Notes: generated by a model not told the origin, from the letters alone. DNA of 64,000 bases from Candidatus Chloroploca sp. Khr17 (GCF_004138165.1 NZ_RYFF01000016.1:1-64000); one strand, 5' to 3'. Positions 52,455 through 61,223 are shown, counted from the stretch's first letter. Translations and numbers: made by a program.

Positions 52455-53555
52455 TCACCGCTGTAACATCCACGGAGAACCCTGGCGTCGTAGCGCCCGG
52501 ACAAAAAACACCAGCATGCCAACGAGCGTGATGGGCACAATAATAAAACCCAGCACCGAGCTAAAGAGGGCCAGAATGTTGTGCTGCATCGCATTCAAAA
52601 TCAAAAACCCTGTATAGGCCAGATAATAGCCAAACAAGAGCACCCCTTCGCCACGCGAAACGGTATAACCAGTAAAGAGAATCGGCAGGCAGGCGAGCGC
52701 CACCAGAAGCATGACCGGAAGATCAAAACGCAATGCCTGAACAGGAATATCTACCCCATTGGGCATCAGCAAGCCGGTCAAACCCAGGATGGCGAGAATA
52801 TTGAAGATATTGCTGCCAATCACATTGCCCACCGCAATATCGCGTTGACCCCGCAGAGCAGCCACAAGCGAGGCCGCAACCTCGGGCAGTGAGGTGCCAA
52901 CCGCAATGATCGTCAACCCGATGATCAACTCGCTCAACCCGAAAAAGCGCGCAATTGCCACGGCCCCATCGACCAGCCACTGCGCCCCAAGCGCAAGCAA
53001 CCCCAGACCGGCAACGGCAAAGAAGATATGCAGCACCAGTTGCCGTGGCTTCTCAGGCAGGACGTGGTGTTCAAGTGCCTTACGCTTTTCCTCTGCTTCA
53101 TGATCGCAGCGACTCTGATAGATCAAAAAGCTTAAATAGGCCACCAGAGAACTCACCAGGATCAACCCATCAATGCGCCCGATATGTCGATCAAACGCCA
53201 TCACAAAAATCAGCAGCGATATGCCGATCATCAGTGGAACATCAAGCCGGATCAACTGACGATCAACTGCCAGCGGCACAATGATCGCCGAAACGCCGAG
53301 AATGAAGAGCACATTGAAGATATTGCTACCAACCACATTGCCCAGCGCAATAGCCGACTGCCCATCCATTGATGACCGAAAGCTCACCGCCAATTCCGGC
53401 GCACTCGTGCCAAACGAGACCACCGTCAACCCGATCACCAGGGGCGAAATTCCAAAGACAGCGGCAATATGTGATGCCCCCCGTACTAACAGTTCTGCAC
53501 CGGCTAACAATAAAATAAAGCCTATCGCAAATAAGCTAAGCGTCACTATACTCAT
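52455..53555 (-). CDS. Calcium/sodium antiporter (CaCA family)
   Basis: A 366-residue membrane protein with about ten helices and the two inverted alpha-repeats of the K-dependent-type CaCA exchangers: GTSAPELAVSF with ALGNVVGSNIFNVLFILG in the first half, and GTSLPEVAASL with AVGNVIGSNIFNILAILG in the second. The Glu and Asn residues of the ion site are intact. A cytoplasmic loop of about 40 residues (about 145-185) joins the halves. It ends directly before the CHAT gene with no spacer. Related to YrbG-type exchangers; exact ion is not certain. Confidence 0.93.
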   Translation of the reverse strand: MSIVTLSLFAIGFILLLAGAELLVRGASHIAAVFGISPLVIGLTVVSFGTSAPELAVSFRSSMDGQSAIALGNVVGSNIFNVLFILGVSAIIVPLAVDRQLIRLDVPLMIGISLLIFVMAFDRHIGRIDGLILVSSLVAYLSFLIYQSRCDHEAEEKRKALEHHVLPEKPRQLVLHIFFAVAGLGLLALGAQWLVDGAVAIARFFGLSELIIGLTIIAVGTSLPEVAASLVAALRGQRDIAVGNVIGSNIFNILAILGLTGLLMPNGVDIPVQALRFDLPVMLLVALACLPILFTGYTVSRGEGVLLFGYYLAYTGFLILNAMQHNILALFSSVLGFIIVPITLVGMLVFFVRALRRQGSPWMLQR

Positions 53556-53666
53556 AAATCGGTCTGACTACCTCCTTATTCCTTTATAGACAGCCTAACC
53601 GATTCACTGTCCAGCGTCAAGGCTCGCGACTAAAGCGTGCCAACCGCTCAGCGCCTCTGCGCCCGT

Positions 53667-53753
53667 TTTTTAACGCAGAGACGGGGAGGCAGAGAGGCGC
53701 AGAGGAAACGTACACGTTCACGACCTCTGCGCCTCTGCGCCTCTGCGTTAAAA
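53667..53753. repeat. Large imperfect inverted repeat of CCTCTGCGC units
   Basis: The left side (53667-53705) and right side (53724-53753) contain GCAGAGG/CCTCTGC units that pair, with a small AACGT/ACGTT palindrome in the centre. The right side has three tandem CTCTGCG units. It overlaps the stop codon of the minus-strand gene and probably ends its transcript. Confidence 0.75.
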
Positions 53754-54227
53754 CCGCGTCCCCAGACGCTCTGCGGCCAACACAACGACCTCGGGCAAGA
53801 CGAGCCCCGGAATAAAAACATTCCCACTGCGGATGCGCTGCAGCCGAATCGTAGGATCCTGGGCCATAGCCCGTGCTTGCTCACCCGTCAACCAAGTCAG
53901 CAGGGTCGTGAACTGTTCGGGGCGCATGGATTGTTCGAGCCCGGTGAGGACAGTGCGCGCAAGGCCGACCAGATCACCGCCGGACTCTGGGCTCAGTGTT
54001 GACGGGGGCAGAGCGATAATCATTGGCGTTGGCCCATCTGGTTGCACCAGCACCCGAATGAAATCCTCGCCTGGCCGTGGGCCACTCGCATCAAACCCAA
54101 CCACACTTCCCGTCGTGACACCGCTGATCGGGATCTCGCGGCTGTCGGTAATCTCGACCCGCGCCCCGATGTCAAAGCCAAGCCCTTCGTACCAGACAAT
54201 CCCTGCTTCGTTTGTATGCTCTGCCAT
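53748..54227 (-). CDS. Protein of unknown function
   Basis: A 159-residue soluble protein. I recognise no family. The N-terminal half is beta-rich with VWYEGLGFDIGARVEITDSR and GSVVGFDASGPRPGEDFIRV; the C-terminal half is helical (LVGLARTVLTGLEQSMRPEQ). There is no signal peptide or membrane segment. Codon use and GC are like the neighbours. It starts 16 bp after a methyltransferase gene and is probably co-transcribed with it. Confidence 0.65.
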   Translation of the reverse strand: MAEHTNEAGIVWYEGLGFDIGARVEITDSREIPISGVTTGSVVGFDASGPRPGEDFIRVLVQPDGPTPMIIALPPSTLSPESGGDLVGLARTVLTGLEQSMRPEQFTTLLTWLTGEQARAMAQDPTIRLQRIRSGNVFIPGLVLPEVVVLAAERLGTRF

Positions 54228-54243
54228 ACGCTCCTCTCTCTCC

Positions 54244-54948
54244 TTACCCAGCGCGCTTGCGCCCCGAGACGATCAGCAAGACGGCGGCTATTTCCGGTTC
54301 ACCAATGTTGACCGGCAAGCCAGGTACCCCGGTTGCCCCTGACACGGTCTTCAACTGAACGGTGGCGGCATCCACCAGCGGCATCCAGGCAACCTCTATG
54401 GCCTGATCCGCTGCCTCAAGCAGATAGGCCGCGATCCGCACATCAGCAAAGCCCCTCTCTTCTACGGTACGCCGCAGCGTGCCTCCCAGATCATCAGCCG
54501 GTTCTGGCGGCTGCATCGCGCTCGGCACCGATCCGGCAGGCCAGGTACGCCGCCGGATCCAGTAGTCGCCGGCCACCGCAAGGACAACCGTTCCTCTAGG
54601 TCGCAGCGTACGCTGGATCTCGTCCAACACACCTGCGCGATCAGCAAAGAGGTGGAGCGCCGCGATACACCAGATCAGATCAACCTGCGCCGTGCCAAGC
54701 GGAAGATGGTGAGCATCGGCAACGAGGTAGGCCACACCTGAACTCTTGCGACACGCGATCTGTGTGCGATCATGATCAAGCGCCAGCACCCACGCACCGG
54801 GTTGAGCAACAGACGCAAGCCACGTCGTTTTATGCCCATCACCAGCAGCAAGATCAAGGGCAACGACGGCCCCCTCAGGGCTGGCCTGGCGCAAAGCCAC
54901 CCGTACAAGCGCTGCGTATGGCTCGTGCAACACGGCATAGTCGTTCAT
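54244..54948 (-). CDS. Class I SAM-dependent methyltransferase
   Basis: A 234-residue Rossmann-fold methyltransferase. Motif I is VVALDLAAGDGHKTTWLASV (about 28-47), ALDHDRTQIAC is motif II, VADAHHLPLGTAQVDLIWC motif IV, and LRPRGTVVLAVAGDYW motif V. The substrate is unknown. GGAG lies just before the ATG, and an extended -10 lies about 30 bases upstream in the divergent region shared with the next gene. Confidence 0.85.
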   Translation of the reverse strand: MNDYAVLHEPYAALVRVALRQASPEGAVVALDLAAGDGHKTTWLASVAQPGAWVLALDHDRTQIACRKSSGVAYLVADAHHLPLGTAQVDLIWCIAALHLFADRAGVLDEIQRTLRPRGTVVLAVAGDYWIRRRTWPAGSVPSAMQPPEPADDLGGTLRRTVEERGFADVRIAAYLLEAADQAIEVAWMPLVDAATVQLKTVSGATGVPGLPVNIGEPEIAAVLLIVSGRKRAG

Positions 54949-54979
54949 GCTGGCTCCGGTTTTCCAGGAACGCGAAAAA

Positions 54980-54988
54980 ATGATACCA
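54980..54988 (-). promoter_or_regulatory. Extended -10 promoter of the methyltransferase gene
   Basis: TGG-TATCAT on the minus strand, about 30 bases before ATG 54948. The overlapping plus-strand CATACT lies three bases before ATG 54996. Confidence 0.45.
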
Positions 54989-54995
54989 TACTGCT

Positions 54996-55937
54996 ATGAC
55001 TTCACCAATTGAAATCATTCAACTCGTGGCCTACGATGGCCCCAACATTCTTTCGCCCTCACCCGGGGTGATGCTGCTGGTGCGCTCGGATCAACATTGC
55101 GGCAACCGCATGCGTGCCGCCATCAAAGATGCGGCGCAGTTTATTGGCCTGGTGCTTGCCAATCTCGACGTCACTGCCGAAGCCAACGCCGGGGGGGTGC
55201 TGATGACAGCAACTTTTGATACCGCCATGCCCGGCATTGGTGCCGCACTCTGCGCGTATGTCGTCACCGGCATGAACCACGAAGCGCTGGGGGATGAGCA
55301 GTGGGATCGCAACGCCCCCCTCTACACCTTGCAAGCCCGGCGACGGCGCGAAGCACTCCCTGTGGCGATCCTCCAGTTGATGGCCGAAGCGTACCAGCGC
55401 GGCTTGCCAACCTTTATGCGCGAGGATGGCTCCCTACAGATCGGCTATGGCGCAAAGGGCTGGAGCATTGATCCCGAACAGTTGGCTGGATCTGGGGGAA
55501 ATCCGCCCCCGGTACCCTGGGATGACCTTGGTGTCGTGACGGTGATCGCGGTCACCGGCGAAGAACAACGCGCCGCAACCGTGAGCCACCTGGTCAATGC
55601 ATATCAGTCTATGGCCCAACAGGTAGTGAGCCATGCTGCGGCCACCTTTGACGAAGCCCGTCGCTTGCTAGCCGATCCATCGGCTGAGGTCGTTATCCTT
55701 GGGCTAGCAACCGGTGACCTGGTGCGGCGTGGGTTACCCTTTGACCGCTGCGAGCTCGCCTTCATCACTGATCGGGCAGGCGCACGCCCGCCTGAAGCCG
55801 TGAACGACGAAGCATGGGTGCGCGCCCTCGGCTTGCCCATGCTACTCTCGCCACAACCTGTACGGCTCAACCTGACTGACCCTGGCTTGCAATCACTGGT
55901 GCCCTATGCGCCCAATGGTGTGCTTGCGCTAGGCTAG
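54996..55937 (+). CDS. Reduced cyanophycin-synthetase-like protein without ATP-grasp domain
   Basis: A 313-residue protein. The N-terminal part (about 1-160) resembles the N domain of cyanophycin synthetase: YDGPNILSPSPGVMLLVRSD, AYQRGLPTFM and the LQIGYGAKGWSI turn that precedes the ATP-grasp domain in CphA. The ATP-grasp domain itself is absent. The C-terminal part (about 175-313) matches the Mur-ligase-like half in VVTVIAVTGEEQRAATVSHL and GLPFDRCELAFITD, but the nucleotide loop GTNGKT is lost. Catalysis by the CphA mechanism is unlikely. Divergent from a methyltransferase gene; probably leaderless or with a very short leader. The family link is by eye. Confidence 0.6.
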   Translation: MTSPIEIIQLVAYDGPNILSPSPGVMLLVRSDQHCGNRMRAAIKDAAQFIGLVLANLDVTAEANAGGVLMTATFDTAMPGIGAALCAYVVTGMNHEALGDEQWDRNAPLYTLQARRRREALPVAILQLMAEAYQRGLPTFMREDGSLQIGYGAKGWSIDPEQLAGSGGNPPPVPWDDLGVVTVIAVTGEEQRAATVSHLVNAYQSMAQQVVSHAAATFDEARRLLADPSAEVVILGLATGDLVRRGLPFDRCELAFITDRAGARPPEAVNDEAWVRALGLPMLLSPQPVRLNLTDPGLQSLVPYAPNGVLALG

Positions 55938-55940
55938 CGC

Positions 55941-56648
55941 CTACACCCCACCGCTGCGCAGCAGACTCTTAATGGAAAGATTACCCTTGGGATCAAGGCG
56001 CATCGCCTGGGCAAGAAAGAGTTGCGCCGTCGTCAGGGCATCATTCAACGCATCGTGCTCACCGTATACCGGCAAGCCCATACTGGTAGCAAGCGCACGC
56101 AACTGAATTGTGGGGGCAGGTTGCTCGTGGGCAATTTCGCCGAGAATCTGCGCCCGATCATGGATCCGCATGGCCAGACGCGCCGTATCAATGATCGGCC
56201 CGGCCAACCGTCCTCCATAATTCGTGCGCAAAGCTCGATTCAAAAAACCAACATCAACCTGAGACACATGCACCACCAAGATGCGCCGGGCCAGATGATC
56301 GATCAGGGAGGGCAACACGGCGTCAAATGTCGGCGCCTCGGCCACTTCCGCACGTGTCAGGTTATGAATCCGAATCGAACTGGCATCAACGAGAAAGCCT
56401 TCAGGCGGGCGAACCAACGTGCGCCAGCACGTATCGAGGCGAATACGGCCCCCTTCAATGCCAACCAGACCAATCGCCAACAAGACATCATGTCGCGGAT
56501 CGAGACCACTCGTCTCGACATCAAGCACCACATAACTCGCATCGCGCCAGTGCGAACGAGGATCAGGCCATGGCCCTGCTTCATACGCCTGTAAAACAGC
56601 TGGTCGTTCGCGTTTGCGGAAGAGATCCCAGTTCCGTAAAAATACCAT
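55941..56648 (-). CDS. DEDDh 3'-5' exonuclease (DnaQ/epsilon-like)
   Basis: A 235-residue exonuclease of the DNA polymerase III epsilon type. ExoI is YVVLDVETSGLD, ExoII lies in VVHVSQVDVGFLNRAL, and ExoIII epsilon motif ends YGEHDALNDALTTAQLF with the general-base His. The start MVFLRNWDLF (56648) is preferred because the longer frame crosses a hairpin. It follows the cNMP/CBS/DUF294 gene, an association I know from several other bacteria. It stops 3 bp before the convergent gene. Function in repair or nucleotide turnover is likely but not defined. Confidence 0.88.
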   Translation of the reverse strand: MVFLRNWDLFRKRERPAVLQAYEAGPWPDPRSHWRDASYVVLDVETSGLDPRHDVLLAIGLVGIEGGRIRLDTCWRTLVRPPEGFLVDASSIRIHNLTRAEVAEAPTFDAVLPSLIDHLARRILVVHVSQVDVGFLNRALRTNYGGRLAGPIIDTARLAMRIHDRAQILGEIAHEQPAPTIQLRALATSMGLPVYGEHDALNDALTTAQLFLAQAMRLDPKGNLSIKSLLRSGGV

Positions 56649-56694
56649 ATTCCCCCCCGGTTTGATGGCCTCTATGCCCCGCAGTCGTTGCGTA

Positions 56695-56747
56695 AGCAGG
56701 GGTAAATGGGTATCTACGCTTACTCTGGAGACCCATTTACCCCTGCT
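56695..56747. terminator. Hairpin between the DUF294 and exonuclease genes
   Basis: Arms 56695-56711 and 56731-56747 (17 bp) are exact reverse complements with a 19-base loop. It separates the two minus-strand genes and may reduce read-through. Confidence 0.65.
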
Positions 56748-56858
56748 GAGAGGAGGTGTGGAGGGCACTGCCCTTCCAAAGAAAAAAACTTCGTCTGCGG
56801 TAATGTCTCAACGCTCCACCGACCACAAACAACCTGTCACTTCTAGTTCTACCCAACC

Positions 56859-58715
56859 CTAGCCCAAGCGTCCCGTCTGATAGGTCATTGCCACGGAACG
56901 TTGGATCCGGGCAATAATCTGCAGTGACTCTTTCAATTCACGGCGTTCAAGTGGACTCAACTGCGGAAAGACGACCAGATTTGTTGGTTCCTCACCACGG
57001 GCAACCTGGTGCTGCTGATGACGCAACCGCAACAGACTCAACAATTCAAAGGCATCGGCAAGCCCTTCGGCAGCCGGCTGGCTCACGCTCGCGGTTGGCC
57101 ACGAGGCCTGGAGCCTGGAAAGCGTACCCGTTTCTGAGCGACCTGCTTCGAGGGCAAAGAGCCGGGCCAGATCGACGACCATGGCCGTACCGCGTGTCTT
57201 GAGATCAATGCGTTCGTCGTCAAGGGCCACCGAACGGAAGAAGGTCAGCGGTGGTGTCGCACGCAGGGCTGCCCGGGCCAGGCGGGCCAGGAAGATCGTA
57301 TTGCCCTGAGTACGTGCGATCACCGGACGCAACCCCGCCTCGGCATCCAGATCGCCGTACAATTGACGGTAATCAAAAAAGATCGAACTACGCAGCAGTG
57401 CCTCTTCTTCGGGGACATCGATCCAGCGCCGGAACATCGCCTGCCAGGAAGCAAGCGGTTGACACCACTGCGGATTGGTCGCCATCACATCGCCGGGACA
57501 GCGCGGAAAGCCACACGCCACCAGGCGCTCGACCATCATATGGGCAAGCGTACGAAAATAGGCTGGTGCCCCGGGGGGTGCATCATCAGCATAGATCAGC
57601 GCATTATCCTGATCGGTGCGCAGCGTCTGCTCAAGGCGACCCTCACTGCCCAGCACGATCCATGCATACGGTGCAGGCGGCGACCCAAGCTCCATTTCGA
57701 TATCACGCAAGAGACGGCGATGCAAGGCATCATGCGCCACAGCGACCACCCGCCCGATATCGGCAACCCGTGCTCCCGCATCAAGCAAGCCACTGACGGT
57801 CATTGCCACCTGATCCGTATAGTTGCGCAGTTCATCAAGCCCGGTCGCCCGATCAACCTGGCGGGGCAAAAAGACGGGGCTGCGACTCTGGCGGCGCAGG
57901 ATATCGGTGTTGGTCACCATCCCAACCACAACCCCCTGCTCGCTTATAGGCAGGTGATGGATCCCCCGTTCGAGCATCAACAACAGCCCCTCGAAGGCCA
58001 GGCTGTCGGCTGACAACGAAAGCGCCGGAGCCGTCATCACCTCACGTACCAGCGTATCAGCCGGGAGACCGGCGGCAAGTACGCGATTTCGCAAATCACG
58101 ATCAGTAATAATACCCGTATTATGATCAAGCACCCCAATGGGCGGGAGATCAACCAGGAGACAGGAAATACCCTCTTTGCTCATCAATTGAGCTGCTTCA
58201 CGGACCGTCGCGTCGGGTGAAATCACCATCAGCGAACGTCGCACGAGATCGCCGAGGCGCGTCTGAAAGAGGGCCGGATCGGCTCGATCCTGGCGCACCT
58301 TCAGCGCGAAGCCGAGCCGATCAAAAGCGACGGCCGCAAAAAAGCGATGAAAGGCCGGATTTTCCTCACGAAGGCGATGAAACAGTTCAGAGGGGAGCAG
58401 ATAGGCCAGGGTCTCGGTATGGGCGCGTACCGTCACCGCCGGAGCTTGATCGCGGATCAACGACGGGTACCCAAAAGCCTCACCGGGACCAAGCGTATCA
58501 AAAATCTCAATCTCGCTCCCAGTTTCGCGCAACAGATCAACGCCACCTTTGCGCACAACATATAAAAACTTCGCCGGAGCACCGCCGAATTCAAGAATTG
58601 TCTGACCAGCGGTAAAATACTCAATCTGCATCCCCCGTGCGGATCGTGCGACGGCTTGAGGAGGCAATTGATCAAAAGGTGGATAACTGGTCAAAAAAGA
58701 CGTAATCTCTTCCAT
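56859..58715 (-). CDS. cNMP-binding/CBS/DUF294 nucleotidyltransferase-like protein
   Basis: A 618-residue multidomain protein. Order: cyclic-nucleotide-binding-like domain (about 10-120, GQTILEFGGAPAKFLYVVRK); two CBS domains (about 165-285, VREAAQLMSKEGISCLLVDL and ITDRDLRNRVLAAGLPADTL); then a DUF294 nucleotidyltransferase-like domain with VLGSEGRLEQTL and DQDNALIYAD, and its helical C-terminal domain. It resembles a stand-alone GlnD-like module without HD or ACT domains. ATG 58715 is preferred over a TTG at 58727. It lies upstream of the exonuclease gene. The ligand and target are unknown. Confidence 0.88.
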   Translation of the reverse strand: MEEITSFLTSYPPFDQLPPQAVARSARGMQIEYFTAGQTILEFGGAPAKFLYVVRKGGVDLLRETGSEIEIFDTLGPGEAFGYPSLIRDQAPAVTVRAHTETLAYLLPSELFHRLREENPAFHRFFAAVAFDRLGFALKVRQDRADPALFQTRLGDLVRRSLMVISPDATVREAAQLMSKEGISCLLVDLPPIGVLDHNTGIITDRDLRNRVLAAGLPADTLVREVMTAPALSLSADSLAFEGLLLMLERGIHHLPISEQGVVVGMVTNTDILRRQSRSPVFLPRQVDRATGLDELRNYTDQVAMTVSGLLDAGARVADIGRVVAVAHDALHRRLLRDIEMELGSPPAPYAWIVLGSEGRLEQTLRTDQDNALIYADDAPPGAPAYFRTLAHMMVERLVACGFPRCPGDVMATNPQWCQPLASWQAMFRRWIDVPEEEALLRSSIFFDYRQLYGDLDAEAGLRPVIARTQGNTIFLARLARAALRATPPLTFFRSVALDDERIDLKTRGTAMVVDLARLFALEAGRSETGTLSRLQASWPTASVSQPAAEGLADAFELLSLLRLRHQQHQVARGEEPTNLVVFPQLSPLERRELKESLQIIARIQRSVAMTYQTGRLG

Positions 58716-58875
58716 AAAACGCAACAACCTTTACCCGGCTCAACGCAGAGTGTATATGTAGTGCGGCGCTGACCGTGACACAACACACGCCGGTGCCCCA
58801 GGTACAGGCTTAATAGTTCTGTCCCGAGTCACCGGCGCATGCAAAGCAACCTCTTATCCCTGGCCGCACAGAAGG

Positions 58876-59214
58876 CTAACGACGCTCAATAAGCAAACGG
58901 ATAGCAGTACGTTCTTCATCGTCAATCGCAACGTCAATAAACGAAGGGATACAGATGATATCAATGCCCTCTTCATTCAGATAGCTGCGAGCAATTGCCA
59001 CGGCCTTGATCGCTTGATTCGTAGCCCCGGCCCCAATCGACTGAACTTCAGCCATCCCGCTCTCGCGGATCACACCGGCAATTGCCCCGGCGACGGCACT
59101 TGGTCGTGAACGAGTAGACACCTTTAAGACTTCGGCGGAACGCTGGACCTCACCCGTAGATGGTGAACTGGCTCCAACAGCGCGCGCAATGGGTAATGAC
59201 TGAGCATTAGTCAT
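58876..59214 (-). CDS. SpoVS family protein
   Basis: Small Alba-like protein related to stage V sporulation protein S. The conserved core, VLKVSTRSRPSAVAGAIAGV followed by GAGATNQAIKAVAIARSYL and IPSFIDVAIDDEERTAIRLL, fills the C-terminal 86 residues. Two starts are possible: ATG 59214 with AGGAGG six bases upstream (112 residues), and ATG 59283 with AAGGAGG ten bases upstream (135 residues). Both have good ribosome binding sites; the core does not decide. It follows rny, a common pairing, and probably has its own promoter at 59339-59347. SpoVS proteins occur in many non-sporulating bacteria. Confidence 0.9.
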   Translation of the reverse strand: MTNAQSLPIARAVGASSPSTGEVQRSAEVLKVSTRSRPSAVAGAIAGVIRESGMAEVQSIGAGATNQAIKAVAIARSYLNEEGIDIICIPSFIDVAIDDEERTAIRLLIERR

Positions 59215-59338
59215 TCTGTCCTCCTGAGGGTCGGTTGTTAATGATTCGATCGGCAGGTCATCAGACGGCATCCCAAGGCTCATAGTGCCCAGTCCTCCTT
59301 CCGGTTACGATGCTGTCTACAGAACATGCGGTACTCAG

Positions 59339-59347
59339 ATTGTACCA
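59339..59347 (-). promoter_or_regulatory. Extended -10 promoter of spoVS
   Basis: TGG-TACAAT on the minus strand, just after the rny stop codon and about 55 bases before ATG 59283. Confidence 0.5.
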
Positions 59348-59349
59348 TG

Positions 59350-60882
59350 CTACCGTGCATAATCAACTGCACGAGTCTCGCGAATGATCGTCACCTTGAT
59401 CTGGCCCGGATACTGCAGACTCTCTTCGATCTTTTTGGCGACATCCCGGGCCAGGTGGATGCTAGCAAGATCATCAATCTGGTCAGGCTGAACAAGAACG
59501 CGAACTTCACGCCCAGCCTGCACGGCAAAGGCCCGTTGCACCCCCGGAAACGATGTTGCCACGGTTTCCAAGGCTTCCAGGCGCTTGATATAGAGATCAA
59601 GCGTTTCACGGCGTGCCCCGGGTCGCCCGCCCGAGATCGCATCAGCGGCAATGACCAGAAAGGCCTCGATAGTCGTTGGCTCTTCATCGTAATGATGAGC
59701 CGCAATGGCGTGGATAATGCTGGGTGAACGACCCAGCCGGCGTGCAATATCTGCCCCGATGAGCGCATGCGGTCCCTGGACTTCGTGGTCGACCGCTTTG
59801 CCAATATCATGCAACAGGGCCGCAGTCTTGGCGACCGTAATATTCGCCCCCAACTCAGCAGCCATATGCGCTGCCAGCAGTGAGCATTCAAGCGAATGTT
59901 GGAGGACATTTTGCCCATAGCTTGTGCGATATTTCAGTCGCCCGAGCAACTTGATTAAATCGGGATGCAAGCCCTGTACATTCGCTTCATACGCAACTCG
60001 TTCACCCTCCTCACGCATAATATGTTCAATCTCAACCTGGGTCTTCTGCACAACCTCTTCGATGCGTGACGGATGGATGCGTCCATCTTTCAACAAGCGG
60101 GTCAAGGCAACCCGCGCAACTTCACGCCGTACCGGATCATGGCACGACAGCGTCACGGCCTCGGGGGTATCATCGACAATAATATCTACACCAGTGAACT
60201 GCTCAAAGGCACGAATATTGCGGCCTTCACGACCAATAATGCGCCCTTTCAACTCTTCGCCCGGCAAGTTCACCGTAGAAACCGTTATTTCTGCCACATA
60301 GTCACTTGCACAGCGCTGCACAGCCAGTCCGATAACTTTCCGTGCCGTCTTTTCGGCTTCTTCTTTGGCCTGTTGCTCAATTTCACGAATGAGCCGCGCT
60401 GCATCATCACGGGTAACTTGCTCAACCTGCGCCAGAATGATCTCGCGCGCCCCGTCACGCGTCAGTTGCGAGATCCGCTCAAGCTCTTGCACTTGCTCGT
60501 GCTTGAGACGCTCTGCCTCCTGGTGCAATTGCTCGGTCTGTCGTTCACGTACCTGAAGTTGCCGCTCACGACGTTCAAAGCTTTCCAGTTTTCGGTCGAG
60601 GTTTTCCTCCTTGCGCTGAATGCGCTCTTCCTGTTTTTGCAGGCTTTGCCGAGACTCGCGCAGTTCTGCTTCCGCGTCATTGCGCACTCGCAGCGCTTCG
60701 TCTTTGGCCTGAAGTAAAAGTTCTTTCTGCTGGGAACGCGCCTCTTCGAGGAGGAGGCGAGACTCAGCCGCTTTGCGCTGAACCAGGGCGTTGGCTCCAT
60801 AATTCGTCCACGCGATCCCTATGCCCAGACCAGCGGCTATACCCCCTACCAGGGCCAGCGCAGCCCAGTATAGCTCGATCAC
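59350..60882 (-). CDS. rny: Ribonuclease Y
   Basis: Membrane-anchored endoribonuclease starting mRNA decay. An N-terminal helix ([18 protein letters not shown], about 8-25) is followed by a long coiled coil (about 35-170, Glu/Gln/Arg-rich). The KH domain has [20 protein letters not shown], and the HD domain has [11 protein letters not shown] and [20 protein letters not shown] with metal-binding His-Asp. The C-terminus [12 protein letters not shown] is standard. At 510 residues it has normal length. A strong promoter lies about 110 bp upstream. Confidence 0.97.
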   Translation of the reverse strand: MIELYWAALALVGGIAAGLGIGIAWTNYGANALVQRKAAESRLLLEEARSQQKELLLQAKDEALRVRNDAEAELRESRQSLQKQEERIQRKEENLDRKLESFERRERQLQVRERQTEQLHQEAERLKHEQVQELERISQLTRDGAREIILAQVEQVTRDDAARLIREIEQQAKEEAEKTARKVIGLAVQRCASDYVAEITVSTVNLPGEELKGRIIGREGRNIRAFEQFTGVDIIVDDTPEAVTLSCHDPVRREVARVALTRLLKDGRIHPSRIEEVVQKTQVEIEHIMREEGERVAYEANVQGLHPDLIKLLGRLKYRTSYGQNVLQHSLECSLLAAHMAAELGANITVAKTAALLHDIGKAVDHEVQGPHALIGADIARRLGRSPSIIHAIAAHHYDEEPTTIEAFLVIAADAISGGRPGARRETLDLYIKRLEALETVATSFPGVQRAFAVQAGREVRVLVQPDQIDDLASIHLARDVAKKIEESLQYPGQIKVTIIRETRAVDYAR

Positions 60883-60990
60883 AATAGCCTCCTATGCGGT
60901 TGTTAATGTGCACGATACGAGGCAACCCACGATGAAGCCACGCTGTGCGAAAATTGAAGGTTATGGATTTACGCTGCCATAAGTATGCTC

Positions 60991-61019
60991 ATAATACTGA
61001 TCTAGACTCCTGATGTCAA
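60991..61019 (-). promoter_or_regulatory. Promoter of rny
   Basis: On the minus strand TTGACA (61014-61019), 17-base spacer, TATTAT (60991-60996). The leader is about 100 nt. Confidence 0.7.
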
Positions 61020-61065
61020 GAATTTCCTTGCGATCTGAAGGGAAATTCCCCTAATTGGCCCCCGG

Positions 61066-61094
61066 TTGCCCCGCTGCGCCGCTTCTGCTATAAT
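61066..61094 (+). promoter_or_regulatory. Promoter of the duplicated-domain lipoprotein gene
   Basis: TTGCCC (61066-61071), 17-base spacer, TATAAT (61089-61094) with TGC before it, an extended -10. Confidence 0.7.
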
Positions 61095-61223
61095 CCAAGT
61101 GAGGCTGAGGCCCTGCTGCCAGCAGTTGTTTTGGCTCTCTTTCGTTGCACTATCCTGTGCTAGATGACACCTATGCGCCCGATTTGTCGGGAATCTACCT
61201 GACAAGCTGAGGAGGCTGTTTCG

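Larger units (their letters stand above)
60883..61223. other. Divergent regulatory region between rny and a lipoprotein gene
   Basis: No gene. It holds the rny promoter (60991-61019, minus) and the lipoprotein promoter (61066-61094, plus). A leader of about 125 nt precedes the lipoprotein ATG; GAGGAGG lies near 61210. Confidence 0.7.

Noticed and set aside
43047-53555. A single large defence island covering the PHP-AlbA, pseudokinase and CHAT genes
   Set aside because: These genes are separated by housekeeping genes such as rpsR, by terminators and by changes of strand; no integrase or mobility gene is present.
58876-59214. Sporulation locus
   Set aside because: SpoVS alone does not indicate sporulation; no other sporulation gene is present and the family is common in non-sporulating bacteria.
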